Shown here: in pieces, positions 22,680 to 35,349 of the stretch
How the letters are laid out: each line of letters begins with the position of its first letter
Position numbering within the stretch: position 1 is the stretch's first letter
Assembly (NCBI GenBank): GCA_015680685.1
Contig: MNCI01018932.1
Coordinates: forward strand, 710,886-774,885
DNA from: Gnetum montanum
Taxonomy: Eukaryota > Streptophyta > Gnetopsida > Gnetales > Gnetaceae
Direction: 5' to 3'
DNA length: 64,000 nucleotides
Translations under genes and position numbers: made by a program
The notes under the pieces: generated by a model
What the model saw: the letters and a program-made list of their open reading frames with translations, nothing else
The model's database searches: none
Told to the model about the DNA's origin: nothing

Positions 22680-23105
22680 GATATATTTCCATCCCAATTA
22701 CACTAGTGGATAACCACCTACCTAGCCATTATACGTAGGCTAGCACATGCCAAGATGTGACTAGTTAAAAGTGCTAAAGAAAGGTAGTTCTTTCATCTAA
22801 GAAAGAGATACGTTTTCTGGTAAGGGTAGGTATCCAATAACCATTGCTTTCACTTTTTTTTTTGTGGTGGGTCCTCTTCCCATTCCTCTTGGGTGTGCTC
22901 TTGTAGATACTCTCATTAGCTTATACTCTTGGGTTCATTTCCCAATCCAAGAGTGCACCTAACCTCAGACCAAAGTGTTACCACCTAATAGTGAAACATA
23001 GGGAATCATTACCTAACACCTACATGAGTAATGGTAATAATTGTTTCCTTCTAGTAAATCTAGGTAAGGTCTTTCTTATAGAAGTAAAAAAGTCAAAAAT
23101 CTTAG
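22680..23105. other. No identifiable feature
   Basis: Non-coding sequence between the unclassified repeat and the LTR at 23106; its last bases, CTTAG, would be the left target site of that element. Confidence 0.5.
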
Positions 23106-25800
23106 TGTAACACCCTTATCTTAGATACTCTTATTCCTTGGTCATTTGAATCCATGATGTCTTGTTTACTAACCTATGTCTTATACTTTATTAACCTTTT
23201 CTTTTAGTTGCCTATGCTTTTTGTGGTTTGAGCTATGTGCTTTGTTATCCTCTTTTTGGGTGTGTTGGAACTCGAAATAGTTGAAACATAGGTACATCCT
23301 AAGATTTATAGAAGTTTATAACTCAATACTACCTAGTAGAATCAAACTCTTGACCTGGGTTACCAAACCAAGATCCATACTACTAGGGTATTACTATCCT
23401 CTTTTTACATGCCTCTTTTCCTATAATATATATTAATGTTTGATTTTCCTTTTCTTTAGTTTTATTTTCTTTTTTATTATTTTTAATATTTTCTATATAT
23501 TTTTATATATTTTACATTTTTGAATTTTTCCTTTAATTTTATCATATGTATAGTAACCTTTTATTAGAATTTTGGATTAGTAGATACTAGGAACTTCATG
23601 TGTCATTGGCACATGGGGTATTACTTTGGTTTTGGTACACTTTGTTTGGATAATTTATATTTTTTGGTAAAATTATATTTTTATATTTTATTTTTAATTT
23701 TTAATTTTTTTAGATGATGTTTTAGAGGGTTTCATAATAGCCTTTTTATTGCTTATGTTTTTTACATTGGACTTTATTAATAGGTTGGACTCAAACATAA
23801 CTAGAAGAATGGGTTGAAACATAGCTATTTTCTTATAGGAGATGCTGAATAGACCAACACTGGATACTAACCAATGTTAGAAAAGTATTTAAAAATAATT
23901 TTAGAATTAGAATTTCTTTTTAATTTATTTTTTTACCATAAGATCTCCATTGACCCAATGGCACGAAACCCTTGTAAATAAATATATACCTAGCAACTAT
24001 TCTATGAGAGATCAACTAATTGCATAGCTGACATCTAGGTGATTGAGCCAAAGAAGGAGACTTTGCTAGTTTGGAGATGAAGCTAGATCTAGATTTGCAC
24101 TTTCAATGAGAACTTAGTATAAATCATAATTCCAGATCTCATTTTAGATCTTGCTTAGATCTCATCATTAACCTACAAGTTTTGCCTAGGAGTTGAGCTT
24201 ATTTGGGAGATTGAAGCCACATGAAAATCATTTTGTGCAATGCTCTCATTTTTAGGTGGGGTAATTTTGGTGTTTACATCTAGTATGATTTTTAGTTATT
24301 TTTTTGTTATGCTCATATATTTTTTCGTATTCCATTTGCTTAATAATTGTTTATCAAATTACCTAAATTCTCATATCTAAGTATTTTACCATTATTTTCT
24401 ATAATCTTATCAATTATGAAATCTAGATTCATGCATGAAAAGTTAGTCAATGTTTTGATCAAGTTTGGTCACATTTTGACCATGTTTTTTCTTTATTCCA
24501 AATTCTACCAAAATGTCAACCATAGAACTAGGGTTTCAATTCATTTTCCACATTTTGACCCCTAAAACAATGTTGGACATTGATGGCCCAAAAGACATTG
24601 TTGACCAGCATGCTAGAGTGGATCTTAAATATACCTTCCCAATTCATTGTGACCCCATTTCACAACCATGATACAAGTTATGATGAATCTGTGATGAAAA
24701 ATTGAGCAACTTTTATAAAGTGATCCCTGACTTTTGGAAATTGAAAAATTAAGAAAATGATTAAAAATGGCACTTCTAGGACTTCTTGGAATGTCTTAAA
24801 ACATGAAATAGTAATTGATGACATTCTAGCATTTTTAGGAGCTTAGATTGACCTATAGGAGCTTAAGTTCCATATTTGGAATTTTTTTACATTTTCAAAT
24901 TTTCATTAGAATATACATTTTAGTCTTGGTTTAATTTAACATTTAGAGATTTAACAATTTTTATTTTTTATCTTTGATTACTTTAGCTTCATTTCTCCAT
25001 TATCTCACAATTTATTGATTTTTTAAAGTTGACATTTAATCATTTAACATTAGATTTGATTTTTCAGTAACATTAACAATTTGTGACCACAGATGAAGCA
25101 TATCATGGTAATGTGCTAAGTCCTTATGTGGGAAGCATAGTGTGGTAAATACAATTTGCTTATTTGATTTTTTTGGTTAATGGGTAGTGGTGAAATTTCA
25201 ATTAATTGAATAATATTTGTTAGATATTTATTATGATTATTAGTATTATTATTTACTATCTAGTTGTATTTTATTGGTATTTCTTTAGGTAACTTTTATT
25301 TGCAACTATTCCATGTGTATGGCTGTCTAGCTACTTGAGTCTCTAATCAAATCCATAAGGCATTATTTTCTTAGTTATTTATCTTACTCAATCTTAGAAC
25401 TGATTTCCTTGATTTTCTTNAAAGCCTAACGATCTTTTTGAGTTAATTGTTATTTTAGCATTATATTGTATTATCTGTATTCAATTTCCATTGTAATATT
25501 TCCAGCATTTTATTATAATTTTTAGATTGGGTAATAGGAACACATCCTATTTTTCTTAGTGAAAAGATTAGGTTTTGTATGCATGGTGTTATTTTCTTTG
25601 TATTTTTGTATAATGTTTTGTATTTTGCAAAATTTTCCTTTCTCCTATGCACTTATTTCATGGATGCCTACTTTTTTTTTCCTATTGAATTTTCTTGGCA
25701 TCCATTTGATTTTATTATGAAATATTGTGTTTTTTTGCACTTTTCAATTTTTATCTAAGTAATGTCCTCTTAGGCTGAGCATAGTTAGTAGGGTATTACA
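23106..25800 (+). repeat. 5' LTR of element F (2.7 kb)
   Basis: It starts TGTAACACCC and ends GGGTATTACA, a 10-base inverted terminus with one mismatch. A SINE-like insertion is at about 23275-23405. The 3' two kilobases match 50.9-53.0 kb. One undetermined base is at 25420. Confidence 0.8.
23275..23405 (-). repeat. SINE-like repeat inside the F LTR
   Basis: On the minus strand, CCTAGTAGTATGGATCTTGG (A-box region), then GTCAAGAGTTTGATTCTAC (B-box-like) and a tail ending CTATGTTTCAACTATTTCG. It aligns along its length with 54712-54865 and 53215-53370. Confidence 0.6.
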
Positions 25801-25803
25801 AGT

Positions 25804-25815
25804 TGGTATCAAAGC
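25804..25815 (+). promoter_or_regulatory. Primer binding site, initiator-Met tRNA (element F)
   Basis: TGGTATCAAAGC three bases after the LTR end, one change from the standard TGGTATCAGAGC. Confidence 0.9.
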
Positions 25816-25899
25816 TAAAGGTTTGTTAAGTATTCTTAGATTTGTGATGTAGGATGTTATCAAGAGGTATCTCTAAGATTACGAATAGGGAAAATCTCA

Positions 25900-26850
25900 A
25901 TCAATCCAATGGAAAAGTCTCTTAAAATGATATGATATGGAAGAATGTTTACTTACCTAAGGAGTTAGAATTAGTTTAATGTTAAAAATGATGAATAGTG
26001 CCAATCTAATTACTCAAACACTAGTGGTAGAAGATCCATTGAGTAAGTGTTTATGGAGTAGTTTAGGAAGTTGAAATCCCAATCTTTTGATAGTGTTGAA
26101 GATCTATTACTAGCTTTCAAGTGGCTATGTGAGGTGGAAGATTCTTTCCAATTAATGGGTTATGCCTCAATATAATAAAAATGATTTTGTTTCCCATCAA
26201 CTTAAGGGTGTAGCTAACTAGTAGTGGTAGATAACCAAGGTTGCTAGTAACTAGATGCATTGATAGATAGAATGAACTAAATTTGTTAAAGCCTTCAAAG
26301 AGAGATACATATCCGAGGAGTTTAGAAGAGTCAAGCCTAAGAAGTTATCCAACTTGAAGCAAGGAGATATTAATCTTTCTAAGTATGTTATAAACTTCCT
26401 CTAGTTAGTGTAGTTTGAACCTCACTTTTAGGATGATGAGGAATAGATGACCAATCATTCTATTGATGGAATGATTAAACCCTCTATAGAGGTTTGATTC
26501 CTCTTGATTTGACTAAGTATGAGATACCTTATACTAGGGCATTGGCTATAGAGTGAAGCATAGGATTCAGGAAGAAGAAGAAACCAAATTAGGTCAAGAG
26601 GATATCTTAGATCATGAGAAAATTTGGTAGTTCTAAGTAGGCTAGGACTCTTGGAGGTACCAGTAGTAGTAGACGTTTTAACTTCCCTTGCATGTGCCAT
26701 ATGTGTAGTAAAGATACAACCTCTTAGGTGTAAGTGTCCAAATTACTATTCTTATGGTAAGCCCAAATACAAGAGCTAGAAGTGCCCAAACAAAATAGTT
26801 AAGAACCAAACTGATGGAGTGAAAAACTCATGGAATAAGAAATTTATAAT
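25900..26850 (+). pseudogene. gag: Element F gag remnant
   Basis: Short frames on the plus strand keep gag-like blocks: FVKAFKERYISEEFRRVK and LSNLKQGDINLSKYV near 26280-26400, typical of the Retrotrans_gag domain C-terminal half. A Cys-containing stretch at 26695-26790 may be the decayed zinc knuckle. Stops occur every few dozen codons. Assignment comes mainly from position between primer site and protease. Confidence 0.55.
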
Positions 26851-26899
26851 CAAGAAATTAAGATATAAGTGTAGATTCTATGATTTGATAGACCAACCT

Positions 26900-27260
26900 T
26901 TGGATAAACAACCCGACACTGTCATGAATACCACAAGTAATATTTATGACTTCTTTTTTAAATATTGTTTAACCTTGGAGCCAATCATTCTTTTATGGAA
27001 CCTAGAGTTATGATCCATTTATAGCATAAGCCTTCACCCATGTGTTCTCCCCTAGTAATTTAGAAAATGCATTCTCCTAGTATGGTAGTTTTAGAGATGT
27101 TGATATAAGGTAATAGGTGATGTAGTGATTAGATAGTGATGGAACTTAGAGAATATGATGTGATTCTTGATATGAATTGGCTTACGAAGTATGATGAATG
27201 GTTGAATTGTAAGATTAAGCTGGACCTTCTAACCATCAAGAAGCTTCAATAGGTACTTAA
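26900..27260 (+). pseudogene. pro: Element F protease remnant
   Basis: The plus strand contains MELREYDVILDMNWLTKYD at about 27136-27195, the family block VILGMDWL that follows the retropepsin core in Del/Tekay-like elements. The D-S/T-G active site itself is not readable. Confidence 0.55.
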
Positions 27261-27389
27261 GAATGGTCATGGTTGTTATAAGATCTTGGTACATGAGGAT
27301 ACTAAGAAGAAGATAGCACATATCCTAGTGGTTCTAAAGTTCTTAAATGTATTTAAGAAAGAAATTTCTAGAGTATCTCCTTAAATAGA

Positions 27390-28190
27390 GATTGAGTTTG
27401 AGATTACACTCAAGCCTAAACTCAACCAATTTCTAGGACATCTTACAAGATGTTTTTGGTGGAGTTGATAGAGCTTAAAGTACAACTTTATGAACTATTG
27501 GGAAAAGACATGATTTAATCAAGTGTTTCACCTTGGGAGGCATTAGTGCTATTTGTGATGAAGAAGGATGACATTTTAAGGTTGTGTATTAATTAAAAAT
27601 AGTTTAATTAAGTGATAGATAGGAATCAATATCCTCTATCCAAGATCAATGATGTGATTGATTATTTGAGAGAAGCTAAGGTATTTTCTAAGATTGATTT
27701 AAACTCTAACTATTATCAAATTCGGGTTTGAGAAGAGAATATACTTAAAACAACCTTTAGAACAAGATACAATTATTATGAGTTCTTAGTTATTCTCTTT
27801 TGAACTCACTAATGCACTAGAATTTTTTATGCATTTAAAGAATAATTTGATGCATTCTTATTTATATTAATTTATCATTATATTTATTGACGAAATTTTG
27901 ATTTACTCTAAGAATGAAAAGGCACATAAGAAATACTTGCAAGTAGGATTGTAGAATTTGAGAGATCAGCAGTTGTATGGTTATGTTTATAAGTGTGCAT
28001 TTTTGAATACAAAGATAGAGCTTCTTGATCATGTGGTTTTGGGAGAAGGTATAGTTATGGATCTTTCTAGGATAGTAGTGATTAAAGATTAACTTGTTTC
28101 AACCATGATGAATAAAGTTAAAAGTTTATTGACTTTAACAGGATATTAGAAGAAATTTATAAAGGATTTCTCTAAGATTGTAGTCTTGCT
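27390..28190 (+). pseudogene. pol: Element F reverse transcriptase remnant
   Basis: Readable in order: a KKDD-LRLCIN block (27560-27595), NQYPLSKINDVIDYL, KVFSKIDLNSNYYQIRV, TTFRTRYNYYEFLV, then FIDEILIYSKNEKAH, where the catalytic Y-x-D-D motif has become FIDE. The thumb region follows (LTGY, KFIKDFSKI). The order and motifs are those of Ty3/gypsy RT. It would copy element RNA to DNA; this copy cannot. Confidence 0.8.
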
Positions 28191-28700
28191 AGATAAGTTG
28201 CTCAGGAAAGATTATGCTTTCTCTTGGTTAGATTCTTGTTAGAACACTTTTGAGAAGCTGGAATAGTGATTGATCTTAATCCTTATCTTGATTCTAGTAG
28301 TTGTTGGTAAGCATTACAACGTATACACAAATGCTTTAGGAAAATATTTAGGTGATTTTTTTATACAATATGGAAAATTGATGACCTATGCTTCTAGATA
28401 GATGAAACCGTATGAGATCAAATATCTAGTTCATGATCTAGAGCGTGGTAATATTAGCTTAACTCTTAAGGTTTGGAGATATTATTTGTATAATGAATAG
28501 ATTACATTTTGAATAGAACATAAGAGTTTATAACACCTTATGAATAAACCGTAATTGAACATGACACAAAATTGATTGGTAGAATTATTGAAATATTTTG
28601 ATTTCATAATCCAATATCTTCTAGTGAAAGGGAACAAGGTGGTGGATGTACTAAGTAGGATAGCTGGAAAACTCTATAGCCTTACTATCATGTCTAGTAT
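28191..28700 (+). pseudogene. pol: Element F RNase H remnant
   Basis: Blocks such as YTNALGKYLGDF (28322-28357) and YASR, then EHKSL, LVELLKYFDFIIQYLL and VKGNKVVDVLSRIAGKL (28576-28680), match the RNase H region of Ty3/gypsy Pol, including the closing ADALSR-like motif read here as VDVLSR. The sequence is cut soon after by the LTR of element G. Confidence 0.75.
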
Positions 28701-28707
28701 TAAGGAT

Positions 28708-29612
28708 TGGAGCAAGATCGCTGAAATTTTAAATTGTTCAAAACACCTATTGAATTCAAATATTATGAAGATAAAATAATTTACTACAAAAAAATAGCTA
28801 TCTTCAGTTGATGTAAAGAAGATTACAATCTCAGTTCCATAACCCATAACATCACTTCGCTTACAACATTCAACGATGTTGTAGAGCATGAGGTGGTACA
28901 ACCATACAATGATTATCCTTAATTCAAGGCACAACCAAATGAGAATCTCTATCACAAGTTAGGATTAAGATTGTAATTCACAAGCAAGAACACAAAAACA
29001 CATAGGCTAAACATATAAATAATTAACCTTGAGATGCAATCATAATTATGCACTCACTTAATGTGTTCTTATGACACTCTCTTACAAAATCTTATCAACT
29101 CAAGATGATGATACAAACCTTAAAGAAAAAATAATATTTATTGAAAATTATAGATAAGAAATTTAAAATCCTTTCCTCAAGATCAACTTAAATATATTTG
29201 GATGTTTTCCTTTTTATTCTCATCTAACTTAGCTTCTTTCCCATTTGGAATTGCCAATTTGGAAGTTTTCCTAACTGTATGGGTCATCCTTGGCTTTCCT
29301 AGGATATTTTCTATAAAATTTCACCATTTAGGTGAGAATTCTATTGAGAGAGGAATATATCTCCTTCTAGTATGAGAATTCTCCCCAAAGATATCTCATA
29401 AAATCTAGGACTTCTCACTTGAGATATCTTCAAATAAGGTAAGATGTCTCCTTAGTTGAGATGTCCCCTACACATGCAAGTCATCTCTTATGTAAGCTCA
29501 AATCTTAGTTAAGACATCTCCTACATATTTCAAACATATTCACAAAGCCAAAATGTGCAAAAATAATTTGTGGGGAGAAGAAAAGAGAATTGGAAGATGT
29601 GTTCGTATACCA
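28708..29612 (-). repeat. 3' LTR of element G
   Basis: Collinear with 44365-45697, for example in GATGTAAAGAA-ATTACAATCT, CATAACATCACTTC, GAGCATGAGG, ACAACCATACAA-GATTATCCTT and GCACTCACTTAATGTG. 905 bp against 1333 bp in the other copy; length differs by internal indels. The minus-strand start reads TGGTATACG after GGGTGAAAGAGT. Confidence 0.75.
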
Positions 29613-29840
29613 ACTCTTTCACCCTTTAAAAAGTGAACTCATGTAAACAAGAGAGTATGGGTAGAAGTGATTCCTCACGTAACATGTTTGGTCTAATGGA
29701 CCCATACAACATCATCCATCAATTAATCCTTCCAATGGATCAAGTACTCATGTCTCTTCACTCCCAAATTTCTTGAAACTTCTCTCTACTTAAGCATAAT
29801 TATCTTCCTCTTCATTCAAGATTTAGATAGATTAATAGCC
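29613..29840 (-). other. Polypurine tract and 3' untranslated part of element G
   Basis: The minus strand reads AAAGGGTGAAAGAGT next to the LTR. The rest of this stretch has no ORF. Confidence 0.5.
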
Positions 29841-30900
29841 CCCTTCAACATATTGATGCTACCCTATAAGTTTTCATCAACAAAAAATCCATGGCAATGC
29901 CTAAGATCTGAAACATTAAACACAAAATAAATATTAACATTGTTGGATAAGTTAATCTCAAAAGCATTATTATTAATTTTGGCTTTGATTCTAAAAGGAT
30001 ACATCTTCTTGACTTTCAACTTAGAGAAGTAGATACCTCTTAATCTCTTCTTTTTCAAGTGCACCTAAACTAGGTCACTAATATAAAAGATAGCCTTCTA
30101 CTTATCCTCATTCCTCTTAAGAAATCTTTCTTGAGTCTTCTCTTTGAGATTTACCTTTACATGTGCATGAAAATCCCTCATCTCTAGAAAAAAATTAGCA
30201 CTGAGTTAAGTTTCACCCTCAAAGCTCTTCACATTATTCACCATATTTGAAAAAAAATAATAATTCATCTAAAATGAGCTTTTTCCAATGATAATGTGGA
30301 AATCATTATTATATGAAAATTCAACATGATGTAACAAAAAGTTCCATTGATTGGGATTTCCATCACATAAATATTCCAAAATATTTAACAAGGATTTTTT
30401 CACTGCTTCAGTTTGACCATTAAACTATGGATGACATACACTAGAAAAATTTAGCTTTGTCCGTAAAATTTTCTAGAGGAACATTCAAAAATGACTAGTG
30501 AATTTGGAGTCTCTATTACTAATAATATTCAAATTAATATCATGTAATTTTACATGTTGGAAAATTAAAGTTTCCATATGAAATGCATTAGTCATATTTT
30601 TGGATGAAATGAAGTTTTCCATCTTGGAGAACCTATTCACCACAACAAAAATAGCATTTTTTACACTCTTGTTCTTTGGAATATCACTCATATAATCCCT
30701 TGACATATTTTTCCATGAATCCTTGGAAATTGACAAAGGTATGTAATGTCCATCCACTCCTTTATATCCTTTGAATTTTTGACATGTCAAGCACTCCTTC
30801 ACAAACTTGTAAACTTCAAATGTCATTCTAGACTCTAATTAGTTTCTACCAATAAGATCCAATGTTTTATCCCTATCCATATAACCTGCCATGCCATTAC
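29841..30900 (-). pseudogene. pol: Element G integrase remnant
   Basis: The 30485-30826 segment starts at the zinc-binding end (ECLTCQKFKG), then WKNMSRDYMSDIPK with the first catalytic Asp, NAIFVVVNRFSKM, and SNRDSKFTSHF with the second Asp. The 29864-30064 segment has VHLKKKRLRGIYFSKLKV and ending FNVSDLRHCHG, the GPY/F-type C-terminal module of Reina/Galadriel-like integrases. The middle is frameshifted. It would insert the element cDNA. Confidence 0.8.
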
Positions 30901-31740
30901 AATGCTTTAAAAAATAAAAATTTCTTTCTAAACTCATAATTAGGAATTCATACCTTTCTATTTTGGAATAACAGTTTATCTTAAATATGATAGTCTCTCC
31001 ACTAGCCTATCCAACTCAACAATGCTTCCTTGAGGATTTTTTTCACCTACTCAAAATCATGATCATGCTCATACAAAGAAGTTAAATAACCCATAGCTTT
31101 CACATGTAGTACAATGAAATCAACTACATGCACCCTAAATAATGCATTATCCATCACATTGGCTTTTCCAATTTTGTGCTTAAGTACAAAATTGAAATCT
31201 TGCAATTGTACAATACATTTCATGTATTTAGCACTCAAGATATTTTAAGAATTTAGAAACTAAAGTGGTTATGGTCCATCATCAAGGTGAACTCCTTGGA
31301 TAATAAGTAATGTCTCCAATGCTTAATTGGTTAAAGAATAACATACAACTCCTTCTTATATATGCTATATTTTTACCTTGACTCATTTAACATTTTAGAA
31401 ACAAAATAACAAGGTTACATTCTTGTCAAAGTACCCTTCAAATGGTAAGTCCATATGCATCCACCTCCACTTAAAAAGGCTTCTAAACACATAGAATTGT
31501 AATCATTGACTCACTAGTTATTTTTTCTTTTAGAAAATTAAAGCTCCTTTGGGTTTCATCATACCACATAAAATATTTACTTTTCTTTAACAAATCAAAC
31601 ATATACCAAGAAATATCATTGATTTTTTTTTATGAATCTTCAATAAAAACTTGCTAAGCTAAGGATTGATCTTACTTCCCCCAACATTCTTAGGAGTTGG
31701 CCAATCTCTAATAGTCCTCATCTTGGTAGCTTCTATCTAA
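30901..31740 (-). pseudogene. pol: Element G RNase H and connection remnant
   Basis: The segment at 31047-31238 (RNase H end) contains DFNFVLKHKIGKANVMDNAL, equivalent to the KHK-G--N-VADALSR block, then a link to integrase ending SLYEHDHDFE, a block typical of Reina-like elements. Upstream parts are in several frames. Confidence 0.75.
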
Positions 31741-32332
31741 ATTTGGTTTTTGGAAATCACATGCTTGATGTATGTGATTTTCCTAGTAAAGAAATGACTT
31801 TTCTTCTCATTGATTACCAAATGTGCCTCTTCCAATTTTAGACACACTCTTTCTAAGTAATCCAAGTTCTCATATTCATTAGAATTGTATATTAAAATAT
31901 CATTAAAAAAAGATAATAAAATGCTTACCAATCTAATCTTTAAGTACATCATGCATCAACCTCATGAATATAGTAGATGCATTTTTGATTTCAAATGGCA
32001 TCACCAACCATTCAAACAATTCATTAGTGTTTTAAAACCTATCCTTCATTCATCACCATGCCTAATTCAAATTTAATGATAAACACTCTTCAAATCAATT
32101 TTACTAAAAATGTGTACATTGGCAACAACATCAAGCATATCATCCATCCTTGGAATAAAAAACCTATGCCTCACTATTATCCTGTTGACTTTCTTGGAGT
32201 CAATGCATATCCTCCATTCATTATTATTCTTCTTTGGCACAAGCACTACTAGAACTACACAAGGTAAAATTTATTTTCTCATGAAGCCATTTGCAAGTAA
32301 CTCCTATACTTTCCTTTGTTATTCTACCCACT
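31741..32332 (-). pseudogene. pol: Element G reverse transcriptase remnant
   Basis: Minus-strand blocks: PKKNNNEWRICIDSKKVNRI (32165-32240), MDDMLDVV, IFSKIDLK, then FFNDILIYNSNEYENL at 31860-31905, where Y-x-D-D has become FFND. The upstream end stops at the E insertion site (32332). The pre-RT part continues at 42375. Confidence 0.8.
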
Positions 32333-33240
32333 TGATGAGTGGCGAATGCCCCTACCCTCAACCATATGAATTACAAGTGTTCATGTGTGATCTGATCAAA
32401 TTCTGTAGACCTTAAGTCTTCAAGTACATGGGTTCTAAGAAGTGAAATCTAATCATTACAATTGTTGTCTTCCTAGTGATACTTGTAAAATGCAAAGGTA
32501 TGGTTAAGTGTAACTGAGGTGTCTGATTTTTACCATTTTTTATGTTTATGTTCTTGGTTCTTAAAATAAAGAAATTAAGTAATTTAATGGATAATTTAAT
32601 CTAACAAAATCATTAATCTCTAACTAATCCTAACATAAGTATCTAGTCCCACTTTCCAAACACATCCTTAACATGTCTAACATTGTTGCATTACCAAATG
32701 TTAAGCGTTACTAGGATTACCAAGCGTCATGCACATGCTTGAAGCTGGCATACTTATGTGCTTAATTTATTACTATTCAACTTATCTAACTTAGCTTAGC
32801 TTAGTTTATATTAATTACTTGAAATATTTAAATAAAATTTCATAAAGCATCAAATCCATAAATAAAATAATTAATCTATCCAAGGTACTACAAGGTTTAT
32901 TAAAAAGTTTTTCTTTATTGTTGCACACATTGCTATGATCAAGTACAACAGTGTAGGCACTTTGGAAAATATTTTAACTCTGGAGAAAAGAAACTACAAG
33001 ATCTCTGCTATGATATGACAAAGCTTATGCCCAAACTATGTGGTGAAGCACTATATTTATAGGCTGGCACACATCCTAGAATATCAGATATTTGATATTG
33101 CTTCTTAGGTTGCGATATTGGGTATTTGATATCAAGGCTCCAATATAAGATATCTAATATCAGAGCTAGAAAAAATATAGTTAATCATACCTTCATGACT
33201 AAATATCCAATATTAGAGCTAGAAAAAATATGTTTCATCG
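32333..33240 (-). repeat. 3' LTR of element E
   Basis: Starts TGATGAGTGG on the plus strand and ends TTTCATCG, where the expected terminal CA is CG. GATATC-like words are decayed (GATATTG, GATATTT). TATA box on the minus strand near 33055. A tandem duplication spans its inner end (about 33153-33252). Confidence 0.85.
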
Positions 33241-35250
33241 TACCCCCATGACTAAATGAAAACTCATCATTGAGTGAATGAAAGAAGGAACAAGTCCCTT
33301 ACAAAATATTAGAAAGGTATGGAATTATTCGTTGACACGCAAACTAACTTAGATGGAAGAGACGGACTCTAAGTACCAAAGTGTATAGATTTACAATCTT
33401 TTACAAAAACAATAGAATTGAACACCTTGTCTAAAACTAACATCAAACTCCTCTAGCAGCTGAAGAGCGAGCGTTAAGATTTAATGATCATGAAGGGTCC
33501 TCATTACATAGTATTGTTGCTTCTTCTTTGGTGAAGATAATCCTGCTTTGAGTCCATTCTTCTCACTATAATCATAACAAAATCATAGATTAGTATGTAA
33601 TGTGTAACATATAGCCTTTAGATACCTTGTCTTGTTAGTTGTTACAGTTGGCTAGGTTGTGATTATGGTCAATTGATTCATTTAATAGTATTAGTGGGAA
33701 CATTGAAAAGTAGGTTGAAATGGATAAATGGTTTAGTATTAAACTATAAAAAAGGCCAAATGTGATGAAATGCTGGAAGAGGTTTAAAGAATTCATAATA
33801 ACAAGAAAAAGAAAATTTCATTGAAAAAAATTGTGAAGATGCACATAGTTGGATGTCATTGATGGGGCATACAAAAGGATTTGATTGTGAGAATGTCTAA
33901 GGATAAAGAAATTAACTAAGCCAACCAAAAGGTATGCAAGTGGATCCTCCCCAAAGTAGGCACACACCCTTTGTTGTCCTTGCATAACCTCAAACCAAGG
34001 AGTCAATGGGCCCCATGAATGATTAATGATTACAGAAAGTTAAGTACAAAAACCTAGAAGAAACTACCTAGGAATTTTGACACATCAATCCAAGACATCA
34101 AACAAGATCATGAACACCAATAGTTAGGTGAGGCATGGAAAGCATAGATGGTTGAGAGAGAGTGAAATAGAGTTTCCAATTAAGGTCACTTGAAGTTCCT
34201 TGTGAATTTTGTGGTTGGATAACCTGATAAAATCCATCCTTAGTCTAGACCAACCAACCATGTTTAGTAACTTTACATTGTCACTCTAAGATCGGTCCAT
34301 CACCTCAAGACACAAGAGTGCTCACATATAACAACCATCATTTCTTATTTTAAGAAGAAAAGAGAATGAAGAATTTAGAAAGGGCCTTAGTTAGAGGGGA
34401 CATTTAAGAATGGATAACATGTCTTTCTAGTTCCATAACTAATGCTTGTAGCCCATTTATTCTGTCTAAGGGATGTGCTATGAATTCCCATTACTTTTTC
34501 TTGAAATGGGAACCACACCATGCAAATACTTATTCAACTTCCTATTATTGGTTGACATGGAATGGTAAGAAATCCATGAAAATACACATGCACCCAGGTA
34601 AGCATAAAGGCACAAAGAATATTGAGTCCCCTTGAAGTCCCACTTGTTCACACCTTTGAATACTTGTCAAGTTCAAAAGCTACCATGGTCACAAGTTTGT
34701 TAATGTTTTATTAATAAAAAAGGAACCTCATACTTCCAGAATAAAGAAAACCATAGAGTTTGTGGATGGGTGGATGTCGTAGACTCATTGCCTATTTCAT
34801 GAAAAAGAAACCATGTCCTAGTTATCAGCAACAAAATTCAAAGCTAGAATCTAGAAACAAATAATAAAATAACTAGATAGAACATGCACACATCAAACAA
34901 ACTACATTGTACCCAGTTGGTAATAAGGCACATTATTAAGAGAAATTAGAAAATCACACTAAAATAAAGTAAAATATATAAGAAACTATGAAATATTCAA
35001 AAAAAATTAAATGTACTAACAATGATGTAAACTAAAAAATGGAATGAGATAAGAAAAGTTCTTAAAATCAAAAAGGCATAAAATAAACAATTTGTTAAAA
35101 TAAAAATGTGTAAAACAAAAAATAGAAAAACTAAGGAGCCATGTATATGATTAGCATGGATGGCCATCTCCTCCATGACTAGGTTGAAAGGAGGAGATCC
35201 AAGAAATTGAGCATGATTGGCCATCCATTAATGTATTTGTTGCACAAGCT
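33241..35250 (-). other. 3' region of element E
   Basis: From the polypurine tract (CATGGGGGTA on minus) to the end of pol. It shares blocks with B, C and I, including GATCCTCCCCAAAGTAGG at 33943-33960 and, at 35125-35224 on the minus strand, VMEEMAIHANHI followed by Phe/Leu-rich codons from TTTTACA-like repeats. No long ORF, so no env-like gene can be supported. Confidence 0.65.
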
Positions 35251-35349
35251 TTCTTAGGCTCATCGATAGGCTTTTTCTGTGGATATTGACCAACTACTTC
35301 TTGTTTGGGCTCTCAAGTTTGTAGATCAAAATGGCCCCAAAGGAAAAAG

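Larger units (their letters stand above)
23106..28707 (+). mobile_element. Element F: Ty3/gypsy element (Del/Tekay-like), truncated 3'
   Basis: It has a long 5' LTR, initiator-Met primer site, decayed gag, protease, RT and RNase H in order on the plus strand. The sequence stops at about 28707, where the LTR of element G begins, so integrase and 3' LTR are missing. The long LTR, TGTAACACCC start and primer type fit Del/Tekay-like gypsy elements. No chromodomain can be tested because the 3' end is lost. Dozens of stops indicate an old copy. Confidence 0.75.

Noticed and set aside
33241-35250. Env-like ORF expected by analogy with Athila elements
   Set aside because: No long ORF in this position in E, B or C; only the short hydrophobic frame is present.
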